Shown: positions 7,785-16,140 of the stretch, one piece after another
Layout: each line of letters begins with the position of its first letter
Numbering within the stretch: the first letter of the stretch is position 1
Assembly (NCBI GenBank): GCA_947853665.1
Contig: CANTXF010000044.1
Location: forward strand, 1-64,000
DNA length: 64,000 nt
Reading direction: 5' to 3'
Origin: an uncultured Deferribacterales bacterium
Lineage (GTDB): Bacteria > Chrysiogenota > Deferribacteres > Deferribacterales > Mucispirillaceae
Program-made: the position numbers and the translations under genes
Notes under the pieces: model-generated
The model's database searches: none
What the model was told of the DNA's origin: nothing
What the model saw: the letters and a program-made list of their open reading frames with translations, nothing else

Positions 7785-10214
7785 TTAAGAGAATTTCGGG
7801 TTGTCAAGCTCTTTGCGGTCAACCACGTACCTTTCGGCCACGTTTTTGGGCCCGCTGAACCTGGTAATCTTAACAGCGGACACTTTGTAGTCCGGCTCGG
7901 AGGAACCGGCGTCTATAACATCGCTGCATATAAAGTTTACCATACGGTCGGCTTTCTGGTCGTGCATGGGCACGAACACCACGCCCTCGAGAGTCATGTT
8001 GACGACTCTTGCCGGCAGGATATTGTAGCCTCTCACGCTTTCGACCTTAACCATATCGCCCTGCTTTATGCCCAGCTTCTTCGCATCGTTTACGTGTATC
8101 TCCACGAAGGAGTTGGGGTGAGCCTGGGCAGTTTCCGGTATGCGCATTGTCATGGTGCCCGTATGCCATTGCTCCAGAACCCGGCCCGTGGTCATCAGGA
8201 ACGGATACTCTTTCGAGGTCTGCTCGCTGGTGTTTTCGTGGCCGCGGCAAAATACGTTCATCCTGCCGTCGGGACGTCCGTAAAAGTATATCCTTTTAAC
8301 GTTTTCGGGTATTTTATACCCGTATCTCGCAGGGTCGTCGAAAATGGGGTCCATCCCCGGGACGTAGCGCTTGTAGGTGCCGGGGTGCTTTTCGTCCGGG
8401 CAGGGCCACTGAACGCCGGTAACGGATTTTTTAAGGCGAGCGTAGGTGGCTCCTTTAAGGGTTTTTTCCGTATTGGCGGTGCAGCCCGTATAATCGTTCC
8501 AGGCCATTTCGTTCATTTTGGATATGTCTTCCTCGCCCGACCACTGGATATATTTGCCGAGACCCATACGCTTTGCTATCTGGCATGCTATCCAGAGATC
8601 CGGCTTGGCCTCTCCGGGAGGGTTGACGGCTTTAGTGGTAAGGAAGCTGCGGCGCTCGGAGCAGCCGTATACGCCTCCCTTTTCGTAGATGAAGGCGGCT
8701 GGCAGCACGACGCTTGCAAGCTGGGCCGTCCTCGTTGGGAAAATATCTATTACGACGGTAAAAGCGTCCCTCATTCCGGGAATGAACCTGTTTGTGTTAG
8801 GCAGAGACTGGGCCGGGTTGGTAGTGGATATTACCACGGCTTTTACCGGTTTCGTCTCGTCGTTTTCCGCGCCGAGGCTCGAGAAGAGCTTTACGGCGTG
8901 CATTCCGGGTTTGGGGTTTATGGCCTTGGAGGGATTTATGCAGTTTTCGGAAACCTTCCAGTAAGCCTCCACTTTTTTACGCCAAGGCTCCGCCGCTACG
9001 GGCCGGCATCCCGGAAGCAGGTGGGAGAGGGAACCGGTTTCCCTTACTCCGCCGCACGCGTTTGGCTGACCCGTAAGCGAGAAGGAATCCGCTCCCGGCT
9101 TTCCGAACATGCCGGTTATAGCGTGGAGGTTGTGCACAAGGTTGTTTGCGAACACGCCGTTGGAACGCTGGTTCAGGCCCATGCACCACATGGAGAGGGA
9201 AGCGCCGCTCTTGGCGAATATTTCCGAGGCCTGCTTCACGTGGGCCGCCGGGCATCCCGTTACCGACTCGACGAATTCCGGAGTGTATTTGTCTATGAAT
9301 TTAACGTATTCCTCGAAAGTTATTTCCTCGGAACCGTCGCCTTTTGTAAAGCGCGAATGGTTGGCTATGAAATCTTTGTCATGCCAGCCGTTTTTGATTA
9401 TTTCGCGGGCCATGCCGTTGAATATGGCCGCGTCCGTACCCGGCTTGAAAGGCATCCAGAGGTCCGCTATGTTGGCGGTTTTGGTTCTTCTGGGTTCGCA
9501 GACTATCACCTTTACGCCGGGGTTGTCCTTCTTATAGCGGGCTATCCTTCTGAAAAGGATAGGGTGGGCTTCCGACGTGTTGGAGCCGGTCAGAAATATA
9601 CATTTTGCTTTTTCTATGTCTTCGTAGGCTCCCGCCGGTTCGTCGGAGCCTAAAGAGCCGAGGTAGGCACCGACGGCGGAAGCCATGCAGAGGCGCGGGT
9701 TGCCGTCCACCATGTTTGAGCCGAAGCCGCCTTTCCAGAGTTTGTTGAAAGTGTAGCTTTCCTCCGTGGTGCACTGGCCGGAGCCGTAATAAGCCACGGA
9801 GTCGTAGCCGAATTTTTTATGGTATTCCTTGAATTTCTTTTCTATGAGGGAAAGGGCCTCGTCCCATGTGGCCGGCTGGAGCTTGCCCTTTGCGTCCCTT
9901 ATAAGGGGGGTCGTGAGCCTGTCCGGATGGTAGGCAACTTTAAATATGTTCATGCCTTTTACGCAGAGGAAGCCTTTCGTGTTGGTTTTGGAGTCCACGT
10001 TGCCTTTCATGGCCACCATTTTGCCGTCCTTAACCCCAACGTATACGCTGCACCCCGTGCCGCACATACGGCAGACGCCTTTTACCCAGTTGTCTACGGC
10101 TGCTCCGGCCGTTTCCTGAGCCCCGGCCTTTTCAGGCGCGATACCGGCCGCCGCCGCGGCTCCCGCCGCCAGAGCGGCCTTTATGAAATTTCTTCTGGTA
10201 ATATCGGTAATCAT
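7785..10214 (-). CDS. napA: NapA, periplasmic nitrate reductase catalytic subunit
   Basis: 809 residues of the bis-MGD molybdoenzyme family, reducing nitrate to nitrite in the periplasm. A Tat signal (TRRNFIK, residues 6-12, then an Ala-rich segment) precedes the 4Fe-4S ligands C48, C51, C55 and C84. C176 in RLCMASAV is the expected molybdenum ligand. The C-terminus has the molydopterin dinucleotide-binding fold (LMTTGRVLEQWHTGTMT). napB and napC are absent; the order M-A-D-G-H matches the sulfate-reducer type (Desulfovibrio desulfuricans napCMADGH minus napC), where NapA functions without NapB. It follows napM by 12 bases. Confidence 0.96.
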   Translation of the reverse strand: MITDITRRNFIKAALAAGAAAAAGIAPEKAGAQETAGAAVDNWVKGVCRMCGTGCSVYVGVKDGKMVAMKGNVDSKTNTKGFLCVKGMNIFKVAYHPDRLTTPLIRDAKGKLQPATWDEALSLIEKKFKEYHKKFGYDSVAYYGSGQCTTEESYTFNKLWKGGFGSNMVDGNPRLCMASAVGAYLGSLGSDEPAGAYEDIEKAKCIFLTGSNTSEAHPILFRRIARYKKDNPGVKVIVCEPRRTKTANIADLWMPFKPGTDAAIFNGMAREIIKNGWHDKDFIANHSRFTKGDGSEEITFEEYVKFIDKYTPEFVESVTGCPAAHVKQASEIFAKSGASLSMWCMGLNQRSNGVFANNLVHNLHAITGMFGKPGADSFSLTGQPNACGGVRETGSLSHLLPGCRPVAAEPWRKKVEAYWKVSENCINPSKAINPKPGMHAVKLFSSLGAENDETKPVKAVVISTTNPAQSLPNTNRFIPGMRDAFTVVIDIFPTRTAQLASVVLPAAFIYEKGGVYGCSERRSFLTTKAVNPPGEAKPDLWIACQIAKRMGLGKYIQWSGEEDISKMNEMAWNDYTGCTANTEKTLKGATYARLKKSVTGVQWPCPDEKHPGTYKRYVPGMDPIFDDPARYGYKIPENVKRIYFYGRPDGRMNVFCRGHENTSEQTSKEYPFLMTTGRVLEQWHTGTMTMRIPETAQAHPNSFVEIHVNDAKKLGIKQGDMVKVESVRGYNILPARVVNMTLEGVVFVPMHDQKADRMVNFICSDVIDAGSSEPDYKVSAVKITRFSGPKNVAERYVVDRKELDNPKFS

Positions 10215-10226
10215 CAGTATCGCCTC

Positions 10227-10628
10227 CTATTTAGCGTGGACGGATTTTTTCTCTTTTTTCACGGTAAAATCGTGAGCTTCGTGGCAGTTAACGCATATTA
10301 TGCGTCCTTCTTTCGCTTCTGTTTTTCTTTTTATGACGGACGTCTCGCCCGGATGGCACGATATGCAGTTGTCAATGCTGGAAGCGGCGCGGAAATTGCT
10401 TTCGTCGCCGTGGCAAGTGGCGCAGCTTACGTTATTAAGGCCGTGCATGCTGGCCGCCCACTGCTTGCCCGCCGGAGATTCGGATTTCATTTCCGATACG
10501 GAGTTTTCCCCGTGGCAGTACAGACAGTCGTTGCCTTCCATTTCCACCGGATGGGTGTCCGCGGCCCATACCGCGGCGGCCGTACCGAAAAGGCAGGCGC
10601 AGACCGTAAGAAGCAGGTATTTCTTCAT
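10227..10628 (-). CDS. napM: NapM-like periplasmic tetraheme cytochrome c
   Basis: 133 residues. A Sec signal peptide (about 1-22, cleavage near VWA-ADT) is followed by four CXXCH motifs at 35-39 (CLYCH), 69-73 (CATCH), 88-92 (CISCH) and 112-116 (CVNCH), with extra His residues available as sixth ligands. A small tetraheme cytochrome directly before napA matches NapM of sulfate reducers, a proposed electron carrier to NapA in systems lacking NapB. It is the first gene of the nap operon; the leader has GGAGGGGAATC ahead of the ATG. It shares its upstream region with the divergent nitrite reductase gene. Confidence 0.85.
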   Translation of the reverse strand: MKKYLLLTVCACLFGTAAAVWAADTHPVEMEGNDCLYCHGENSVSEMKSESPAGKQWAASMHGLNNVSCATCHGDESNFRAASSIDNCISCHPGETSVIKRKTEAKEGRIICVNCHEAHDFTVKKEKKSVHAK

Positions 10629-10711
10629 GATTCCCCTCCAAAATTCGATAAATCAAATTACCAAATATATATGTAAATTTGTTGCCAAAAAGAGGCGGTT
10701 CCCTGCAATAA

Positions 10712-10733
10712 TTGTTAAGACGCGTCTTTACAA
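10712..10733. promoter_or_regulatory. 22-bp near-palindrome between the divergent nap and nitrite reductase genes
   Basis: The sequence TTGTTAAGACGCGTCTTTAC ending in AA is identical to its reverse complement except at one symmetric pair. A second copy of the half-site TCTTTACAA lies at 10759-10767. It sits 84 bases from the napM start and 91 bases from the nitrite reductase start, where one dimeric regulator could serve both promoters. The responsible protein is not identified; candidates are the partner of the c-haem kinase or the Crp/Fnr protein at 15429. Confidence 0.55.
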
Positions 10734-10823
10734 TTTTTACGTCACATTTACTTTATTATCTTTACAATCCGGAATATGGATTTGGGTCACCAAACGATAA
10801 ATCATTTCAGAGGAGGAATGTTT

Positions 10824-12602
10824 ATGCAAAGAGGGTTCAAATTTTTTATGTTTGCTCTCATGGCCGCTTTCCTGGCCGCAGGCTCCGTGTACGCCGCCCA
10901 GGAAAAGGCGGCGGTTCTCGACAAGGCCGTTAAAGCCGCCAAGGCGAAACCGGCCAACGCCGTCGATCCCGCAACCTGCTTCGGAGGCTGCCACGAAACC
11001 GTGGAAACTCTGCACGGCAGGGGTATGCACAAGAATGTAAACTGTGTAAGCTGCCACCAGATTCCCGAAGATCACGCTTCGGCTCCGTCGGCTGAAAACC
11101 GCCCCGTAACCAGAATGGACTGGCAGGCCTGCGGCGCGTGCCACGAGGACGAGATGAATTCCTTTATGGAAGTCGACATCACTTCCCGCCCCGCCCGCAA
11201 CGACAAGTCCAACCAGGGCGGCAGGGCTCCGAACCCGGCCTGGGATAAGCTCATGGCTCCCCACGGCTTTACCAAGGAGCACGCGGCAACCCGTTCCCAC
11301 GCTTTTATGCTGATCGACCAGTTCATTGTTGACAGGGCTTTCGGCGGGCGTTTCCAGGGTATAGACGGCTGGAACTATATTTTTGAAACCGGCAAGGTAT
11401 GGGACGTTCTTAAAGACACCCATCCGGAAGAACCGAATCAAAAGGCTTTCATGCGCCAGACTGCCACCGCCAATAACCCCGTCTGCATGAACTGCAAAAC
11501 CATGGACCACATGCTCGGCTGGGCTTACATGGGAGATCCCGTTGAAGGCACCACCTGGTCCCGCACATCGAACCCCGTGCAGATGGCCAAAAGCATGAAC
11601 CACGCCCTTAACTGCTTCTTCTGCCACGATCCCCATTCCGCCGAGCCCCGCATAGTGCGCGACGCGCTTATCGACGCTATGACTAACCCGGAGGCTAAAG
11701 ACAACCTGTATCAGAAAAACGCGGGCAAAAACGTATCCGTTGAAGTTCTGACCATGGGCGAAAGGGGCTTCGACAGAAAGATAGCCATACTCAAAAAAGA
11801 CGACCCCAAGCGTAAAATCCTCCAGTGCGCCCAGTGCCACGTTGAATACAACTGCAACCCCGGCACGGAGGCGAACGGCGGCAAACCCATAGCCATGGCC
11901 GACAGAAGGACGAACCATTTTCCCTTTAAGGACGCTCTGAACCTGTACGACCATTATTTCAAAAAAATAAACTTCCAGGATTTTAAAAACAGGTTCGACG
12001 GCGCTCCCCTCTGGAAAGGCCAGCACCCCGACGCCGAGACCTACTACGAGTCCAAGCACGCTATGGCGGGCATAGGCTGCGATTCCTGCCATACTCCCGC
12101 TATAAAGGACAAAAAGGGCCGGCTGCAGTACACCTCTCACTTTGCCGCTTCCCCTCGTCACCAGCTTGAAGCTACCTGCCTTACCTCCGACTGCCACGGC
12201 ACGGGAGCAGACAAAAACTGGGACGCTAAAAAATACGACGCCAGGTATATAGCTTCCTCCACCAACTGGGATAAAGACAAAGCCCTTTATTCCATAAACT
12301 CCATAAAAGCTTATACTACTAGCAAGATGAGAAAAGCCGAGTTCTGGCTCGTTACCCTGACGGACGGCATAGCCGCCGCTCAGCGTATGGGCGTTTCTCC
12401 CGACATTATCAAAAAGGCTCAGGCGAAACACTCCGAAGCCCACCTTCTCTGGGAATACTGGACCGCGGAAAACTCCGACGGTTTCCATAACCCCGAGCTT
12501 GCCAGGGAATCCCTTACCAAGTCCATAGACTTGTCCATGGAAGGGTACAAACTTGTGGAAGACGCGATGGCCGCCAAAGGCGCCGCTCTTGCCAAAAAGT
12601 AA
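10824..12602 (+). CDS. Octaheme cytochrome c nitrite reductase (ONR/NrfA-related)
   Basis: 592 residues with a Sec signal (about 1-24). Start chosen at ATG 10824, seven bases after AGGAGG (10811-10816). Eight haem sites: CFGGCH (52-57, three spacer residues), CVSCH (74), CGACH (103), CMNCK (221-225), CFFCH (264), CAQCH (335), CDSCH (419), CLTSDCH (452-458, four spacer residues). The Lys-ligated fourth haem is the catalytic hallmark of NrfA/ONR. CHVEYNC supplies the active-site Tyr342 with Cys344 two residues later, the spacing of the cross-linked Tyr-Cys pair in Thioalkalivibrio ONR; HPDAETY (His401) matches the catalytic His segment. It should reduce nitrite to ammonium in the periplasm. The first and last haem motifs are non-canonical. 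Confidence 0.92.
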   Translation: MQRGFKFFMFALMAAFLAAGSVYAAQEKAAVLDKAVKAAKAKPANAVDPATCFGGCHETVETLHGRGMHKNVNCVSCHQIPEDHASAPSAENRPVTRMDWQACGACHEDEMNSFMEVDITSRPARNDKSNQGGRAPNPAWDKLMAPHGFTKEHAATRSHAFMLIDQFIVDRAFGGRFQGIDGWNYIFETGKVWDVLKDTHPEEPNQKAFMRQTATANNPVCMNCKTMDHMLGWAYMGDPVEGTTWSRTSNPVQMAKSMNHALNCFFCHDPHSAEPRIVRDALIDAMTNPEAKDNLYQKNAGKNVSVEVLTMGERGFDRKIAILKKDDPKRKILQCAQCHVEYNCNPGTEANGGKPIAMADRRTNHFPFKDALNLYDHYFKKINFQDFKNRFDGAPLWKGQHPDAETYYESKHAMAGIGCDSCHTPAIKDKKGRLQYTSHFAASPRHQLEATCLTSDCHGTGADKNWDAKKYDARYIASSTNWDKDKALYSINSIKAYTTSKMRKAEFWLVTLTDGIAAAQRMGVSPDIIKKAQAKHSEAHLLWEYWTAENSDGFHNPELARESLTKSIDLSMEGYKLVEDAMAAKGAALAKK

Positions 12603-12618
12603 TTTATAAGCAGTATTC

Positions 12619-12640
12619 CGGGGCGGCTTGCCGCCCCGGT
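12619..12640 (+). terminator. GC hairpin after the nitrite reductase gene
   Basis: A perfect 10-bp stem, CCGGGGCGGC and GCCGCCCCGG, with a two-base loop, starts 17 bases after the stop codon. It is followed only by TTCC rather than a T run, so it may be a leaky terminator or mRNA-stabilising hairpin that lowers expression of the downstream resB and ccsA relative to the reductase. Confidence 0.55.
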
Positions 12641-12660
12641 TCCATAAACACCGGAACAAT

Positions 12661-13980
12661 ATGAAAAAAATAATAAATTTTCTCGGTTCGGCCGGTTTTG
12701 CGGTCGTGCTGGTGTCGCTTATAGCGGTTTTATCCGTTGCCGGCAGCTTTATCCCACAGGGGGACGGAGCGGCCGTTATGGATAAGCTTTCGTCTTTTTT
12801 CGGTTCCGACGCGGCGCAGGTACACGCTTTCCTTATTTCTACCGGGCTTATAGACGTTTACGGCTCCGCGCCTTTTCTTGTTCTTATGTTTCTTTTTGCC
12901 GTTAATCTTGTTTTATGCACGCTTAAACTCGTTCCCTTTGCCCGGAAAGGTTTTAATAACTATAACGTTAAGCTAGCCGAAACGGCCTCAGTATCCCTTA
13001 CGGAGGCTGAAATTGCGGAAAAGCTGGCGAAAGCCGGCTGGAAAAGCTCCCGCGAAGGCTCCGTTTACAGGGTTTCCAGACACGCCTGCGGCAGATACGG
13101 CGTGATAATACTGCATGCCGGTATCGTGGCAGTGCTTCTTGGCGCATTTATCGGGCGGACGGCCGGCTTCAACGGCTTTATGAACATACTTGAAGGCACT
13201 TACGACGACGTGGCCGTGCTGCCCTCGGGGGAGCTTGCCTCTCTCGGGTTCGAGGTGCGCTGCGACGATTTCGAGGCGGAGTATTACGCGGGCACTTCCC
13301 GGCCTAAGGCCTATACCAGCAGGGTTACGATTCTTGAAAACGGAGCGGAGGTTAAATCGGCTGATATCGACGTAAACCATCCGCTTAAATATAAAGGCGT
13401 GGTTTTCTATCAGACGAATTTCGGGGTTTATCCCAATAAAAACGCCAGGGTACGTTTCCATACGGAGAAAAACGGCTCCGAAAGGAAAGATATGGAGGTA
13501 TCCTTCGGGGAGCTTTTTATGCTTACGGGCGATTATGCCGGTAAAATAACGGATTTTGCCCCCACTCTCGCTTCCGACAGCGAAGGGCGCATATATTCCG
13601 CCTCCGACGAAATGAATAACCCGGCTTTCCTGCTTGAGGTATACAAAGTGGACGAGCCGGTTTTAAGGGGCTGGATACTTAAAAACAGGCCGGAAAGCGG
13701 CTTTATCGGGGAGCTTGGGCTAAGCGTCGTTTTCGACGGGCTGTGGGGCATAGAATATACGGGGCTTTCTGTAAAAAAAGACCCTGGAACCCCTATCGTC
13801 TACGCCGGGTTTGCCATTATATTTCTGGGGCTTATTTTTATTTACTTTTTTAATTATACCGCGGTATTTTTTACAGTTGAGGATAAAGACGGGAAAAGGC
13901 TGATACGCTACGCCGTAAGGCGGCAGCGCCGATACCCTTTCGTTAAGCCGGACGACGGCTTTAAACGCTTATTTTCTTGA
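12661..13980 (+). CDS. resB: ResB-family cytochrome c biogenesis protein
   Basis: 439 residues. Membrane segments lie at about 5-27, 70-90, 155-175 and near the C-terminus (YAGFAIIFLGLIFIYFFNY), with a large periplasmic domain between the last two; this is the ResB/Ccs1 topology. With CcsA it exports haem and attaches it to apocytochromes (system II). Start chosen at ATG 12661 (MKKIINFLGSAGFAVV); the frame runs upstream to a TTG without support. It lies between the octaheme reductase and ccsA, which suggests a role in maturing that enzyme. The charged tail after the last helix is cytoplasmic. Confidence 0.88.
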   Translation: MKKIINFLGSAGFAVVLVSLIAVLSVAGSFIPQGDGAAVMDKLSSFFGSDAAQVHAFLISTGLIDVYGSAPFLVLMFLFAVNLVLCTLKLVPFARKGFNNYNVKLAETASVSLTEAEIAEKLAKAGWKSSREGSVYRVSRHACGRYGVIILHAGIVAVLLGAFIGRTAGFNGFMNILEGTYDDVAVLPSGELASLGFEVRCDDFEAEYYAGTSRPKAYTSRVTILENGAEVKSADIDVNHPLKYKGVVFYQTNFGVYPNKNARVRFHTEKNGSERKDMEVSFGELFMLTGDYAGKITDFAPTLASDSEGRIYSASDEMNNPAFLLEVYKVDEPVLRGWILKNRPESGFIGELGLSVVFDGLWGIEYTGLSVKKDPGTPIVYAGFAIIFLGLIFIYFFNYTAVFFTVEDKDGKRLIRYAVRRQRRYPFVKPDDGFKRLFS

Positions 13981-14035
13981 TTTTTAAGACGGTGTCTTTT
14001 ATGCTGACAGTTTTATATCTGGGGGCTGGTTTTTT

Positions 14036-15106
14036 ATGCTTACCGACTTGACAGCGGTTTCCGGGCTTTTATATCTGGGAGCGATGGTGTTTTATACCGG
14101 GTTCCTTTTTTTCAGGAAGATGTGGCTTGGCAGGGCGGCCACGGTTTTGTGCGTTTTGGGCGTTCTGTTCCACGCGGGCGCGTTTTTGTTCCGGTGGAAG
14201 AGTTTTTACTCCCTTTACGGCGACTCTCTTTTAAGGTCGGTGCCTATAACCAATCTGTATGAGTCGCTGCAGTTTTTCGCTCTGCTGCTTATGGTTGTTT
14301 ATATTATATTCGAATTTAAATCCCGTATGAGGGCTGCCGGGGCTTTCGCCGCCGCTGTGGCTGGGGCCACCGTGCTTTTTATAGACGCAGTAGGCGCTTC
14401 CGGGCAGATGCAGCCTCTCGTGCCCGCTCTCCAGAGCAACTGGCTTCTGGCCCATGTGTCTTTGAGCTTTATCGCTTATGTGTTTTTCGCTTTGTCGGCC
14501 ATAGCGGCCTTTCTCTATCTTATACTTACATCCGCCAAAAGGACGTCAGCGGCCTATATATTCTGGACGGCCGTTGTTGGTATCGCCACCTCCGGGCTTT
14601 TCGCCCTTATTTTTGACGGAGTGATAGCTTATTTTAACGGGGATCTGGCGAAGTTCCGCCTTTTTTCCGCCACTTTGAACAACAGCCTTACGGCCGTTAA
14701 GCTGATGTTTCTGTTTTTTACCATGTTCGTCGTGCTGTTTTTCTGGTACGAGGGTCTTAATATAAGAAAAGTGTTAGGCAGGTTCGAGCTGGATACGGAT
14801 AAGCTGGACGTGCTTACTTATAAATTCGCGGTAATGGGCTTTGCCATTTTTACCGTCGGCGGTCTTATTTTCGGAGCGGTATGGGCTGAGCAGGCCTGGG
14901 GCAGATACTGGAGCTGGGACCCTAAAGAAACCTGGGCCTTTATAACATGGCTTGTTTACGGCGTTTATCTGCACGGCAGGATTACGGGACGTTGGAGCAA
15001 AAGTCTGGCCGCATGCCTTGCCGTAATCGGTTTTATACTGACTATTTTTACATATCTTGGCGTAAATCTTCTGCTTTCCGGCCTGCATAGCTACGGCAGT
15101 CTTTAA
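14036..15106 (+). CDS. ccsA: CcsA, haem-handling cytochrome c assembly protein
   Basis: 356 residues and about eight transmembrane helices. The tryptophan-rich WWD segment WGRYWSWDPKETWAF near the C-terminus is the haem-presenting loop of CcsA/CcmF/CcmC proteins, followed by ITWLVYGVYLHGR with a conserved His. It is the partner of the ResB protein 55 bases upstream. Wolinella encodes a fused CcsBA protein (NrfI) beside nrfA that is needed for the CXXCK haem; this unfused pair beside a CXXCK octaheme enzyme may have the same dedicated role (inference). A terminator follows. Confidence 0.9.
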   Translation: MLTDLTAVSGLLYLGAMVFYTGFLFFRKMWLGRAATVLCVLGVLFHAGAFLFRWKSFYSLYGDSLLRSVPITNLYESLQFFALLLMVVYIIFEFKSRMRAAGAFAAAVAGATVLFIDAVGASGQMQPLVPALQSNWLLAHVSLSFIAYVFFALSAIAAFLYLILTSAKRTSAAYIFWTAVVGIATSGLFALIFDGVIAYFNGDLAKFRLFSATLNNSLTAVKLMFLFFTMFVVLFFWYEGLNIRKVLGRFELDTDKLDVLTYKFAVMGFAIFTVGGLIFGAVWAEQAWGRYWSWDPKETWAFITWLVYGVYLHGRITGRWSKSLAACLAVIGFILTIFTYLGVNLLLSGLHSYGSL

Positions 15107-15119
15107 AGCGTGATTTCCG

Positions 15120-15150
15120 GAGCCGTTAAGCTGCCGGGCGGCTCTTTATA
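15120..15150 (+). terminator. Terminator after ccsA
   Basis: A hairpin of GAGCCG (15120-15125) with CGGCTC (15139-15144), followed by TTTATATTTT, lies 14 bases past the ccsA stop. Confidence 0.65.
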
Positions 15151-15174
15151 TTTTAAAAGGCGTCTGAAATTTCA

Positions 15175-15394
15175 GGCGGCTGTCTACTGACGCAGATAGT
15201 TATGGAAGATGATCATATAATGCTCTTTAGCCGTCACAGATATTCATAATAAGACCTGCGCTGCAAGGTAAACTTAAGCCAAGTCCCATTTGGGCAGCGC
15301 CTTGCCAATGGCTTCGGGTGAGATTATTTATTGCCGCCGCTATTATAAGTATTTTCCATAACTTTATATTAATATATGTAAGGGGATAGCCGCG
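15175..15394 (-). repeat. Dispersed intergenic inverted-repeat element, copy B (inverted)
   Basis: The same element as at 645, in the opposite orientation. It begins GGCGGCTGTCTACTGACGC, then AGATAGTTATGG, and contains CATAATAAGACCTGC and GGGCAGCGCCTTGCCAATGG. It ends CATAACTTTATATTAATATA, then TGTAAGGGGATAGCCGC, which is the reverse complement of copy A's left end. It fills the gap between the convergent ccsA and the Crp/Fnr gene; nothing else is visible there apart from the ccsA terminator. Confidence 0.8.
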
Positions 15395-15428
15395 TTACAT
15401 ATTATTGAATCGGCCCGCACGGGGCGGT

Positions 15429-16070
15429 TTATATGAGGGTTATCCTTTTGCCCGTTTCTTTTATTATTCCGTCGTTTTTAAGCCTGGCGAAAAGTCTGGA
15501 TACTGTTTCGGGCGTCGTTCCCAGAAGCAGGGCCAGCTCTCCCTTTGCTACGGGAAGGGCAAAGCTTGATTCCCCCGTTTTTTCCGACAGGCTTTTAAGG
15601 TATTTTACCAGCCTTCCCATGGCGTCGTCCGCCGTAAGCCCGTTTATCATATCCACCAGATACCTTAGCCGGGAAGCCATCAAGCCGAACATACGCATCA
15701 TGAAATCCGGGTTTGCTGCGGAAAATTCCCTGATTTTTTCTATATTCAGGGCCAAAAGCTCCGACTTTTCCAGAGCGGAGGCGTTTACCGGATATTTGTC
15801 CATATTGGCAAGTATAGCTTCGGCGAAGGTTTCGCCCGGCGTTACGAACCGTATTACCGTTTCTCTGCCGTCGCTTGAGGCGCGTGAAAGCTTTATGCCT
15901 CCGGAGGCCACGTAATACATGTTTTCCGCCGCGCTTCCTTCCGTAAAAAGTATTTCTCTGGGTTCTAAGGTAATGAATTTTGAAAGGCCGTTCAGCTTAT
16001 CCGTAAATACCTTTTCTTCCGTTCCCAGAAAATTTTTCGCCAGATATTTTACAGCAGTATTTTTATCCAT
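15429..16070 (-). CDS. Crp/Fnr-family transcription regulator, HcpR-like
   Basis: 213 residues: N-terminal cyclic-nucleotide-type beta-barrel (about 25-125), a long dimerisation helix, and a C-terminal winged helix. The recognition helix TPETVSRLFARL keeps the E-x-x-S-R residues that in FNR read TTGAT. There are no cysteines, so unlike FNR it cannot hold an Fe-S cluster; HcpR-type and DNR-type members use haem to sense NO (family knowledge). It is divergent from hcp with 70 bases between them, and a TTGA-N6-TCAA site abuts its start codon, which implies control of hcp and of itself. HcpR is the most likely identity. Confidence 0.85.
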   Translation of the reverse strand: MDKNTAVKYLAKNFLGTEEKVFTDKLNGLSKFITLEPREILFTEGSAAENMYYVASGGIKLSRASSDGRETVIRFVTPGETFAEAILANMDKYPVNASALEKSELLALNIEKIREFSAANPDFMMRMFGLMASRLRYLVDMINGLTADDAMGRLVKYLKSLSEKTGESSFALPVAKGELALLLGTTPETVSRLFARLKNDGIIKETGKRITLI

Positions 16071-16071
16071 T

Positions 16072-16087
16072 ATTGACCGGTATCAAT
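16072..16087. promoter_or_regulatory. FNR/HcpR-type operator upstream of hcp
   Basis: ATTGACCGGTATCAAT has perfect half-sites ATTGA and TCAAT separated by six bases. The centre is about 61 bases before the hcp ATG and within 10 bases of the divergent regulator's start codon. A possible -10 element, TATATT (16104-16109), would place the site near -37 to -41, the class II activator position. The half-site matches the E-x-x-S-R recognition helix of the neighbouring regulator. Confidence 0.75.
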
Positions 16088-16140
16088 TTATTTTTTTACA
16101 AAATATATTACCATCTTAAAAATTTTGAAAGGAGAATAAA

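Noticed and set aside
7422-9653. Open frame of 743 codons on the plus strand opposite napA
   Set aside because: It is the antisense shadow of napD-napA; the minus-strand product has every NapA motif, and the plus-strand translation is low-complexity and unlike any protein.
10737-12659. Open frame of 640 codons on the minus strand opposite the octaheme nitrite reductase
   Set aside because: The true product has a signal peptide, a strong ribosome-binding site and eight haem motifs; the antisense frame has none of these features.
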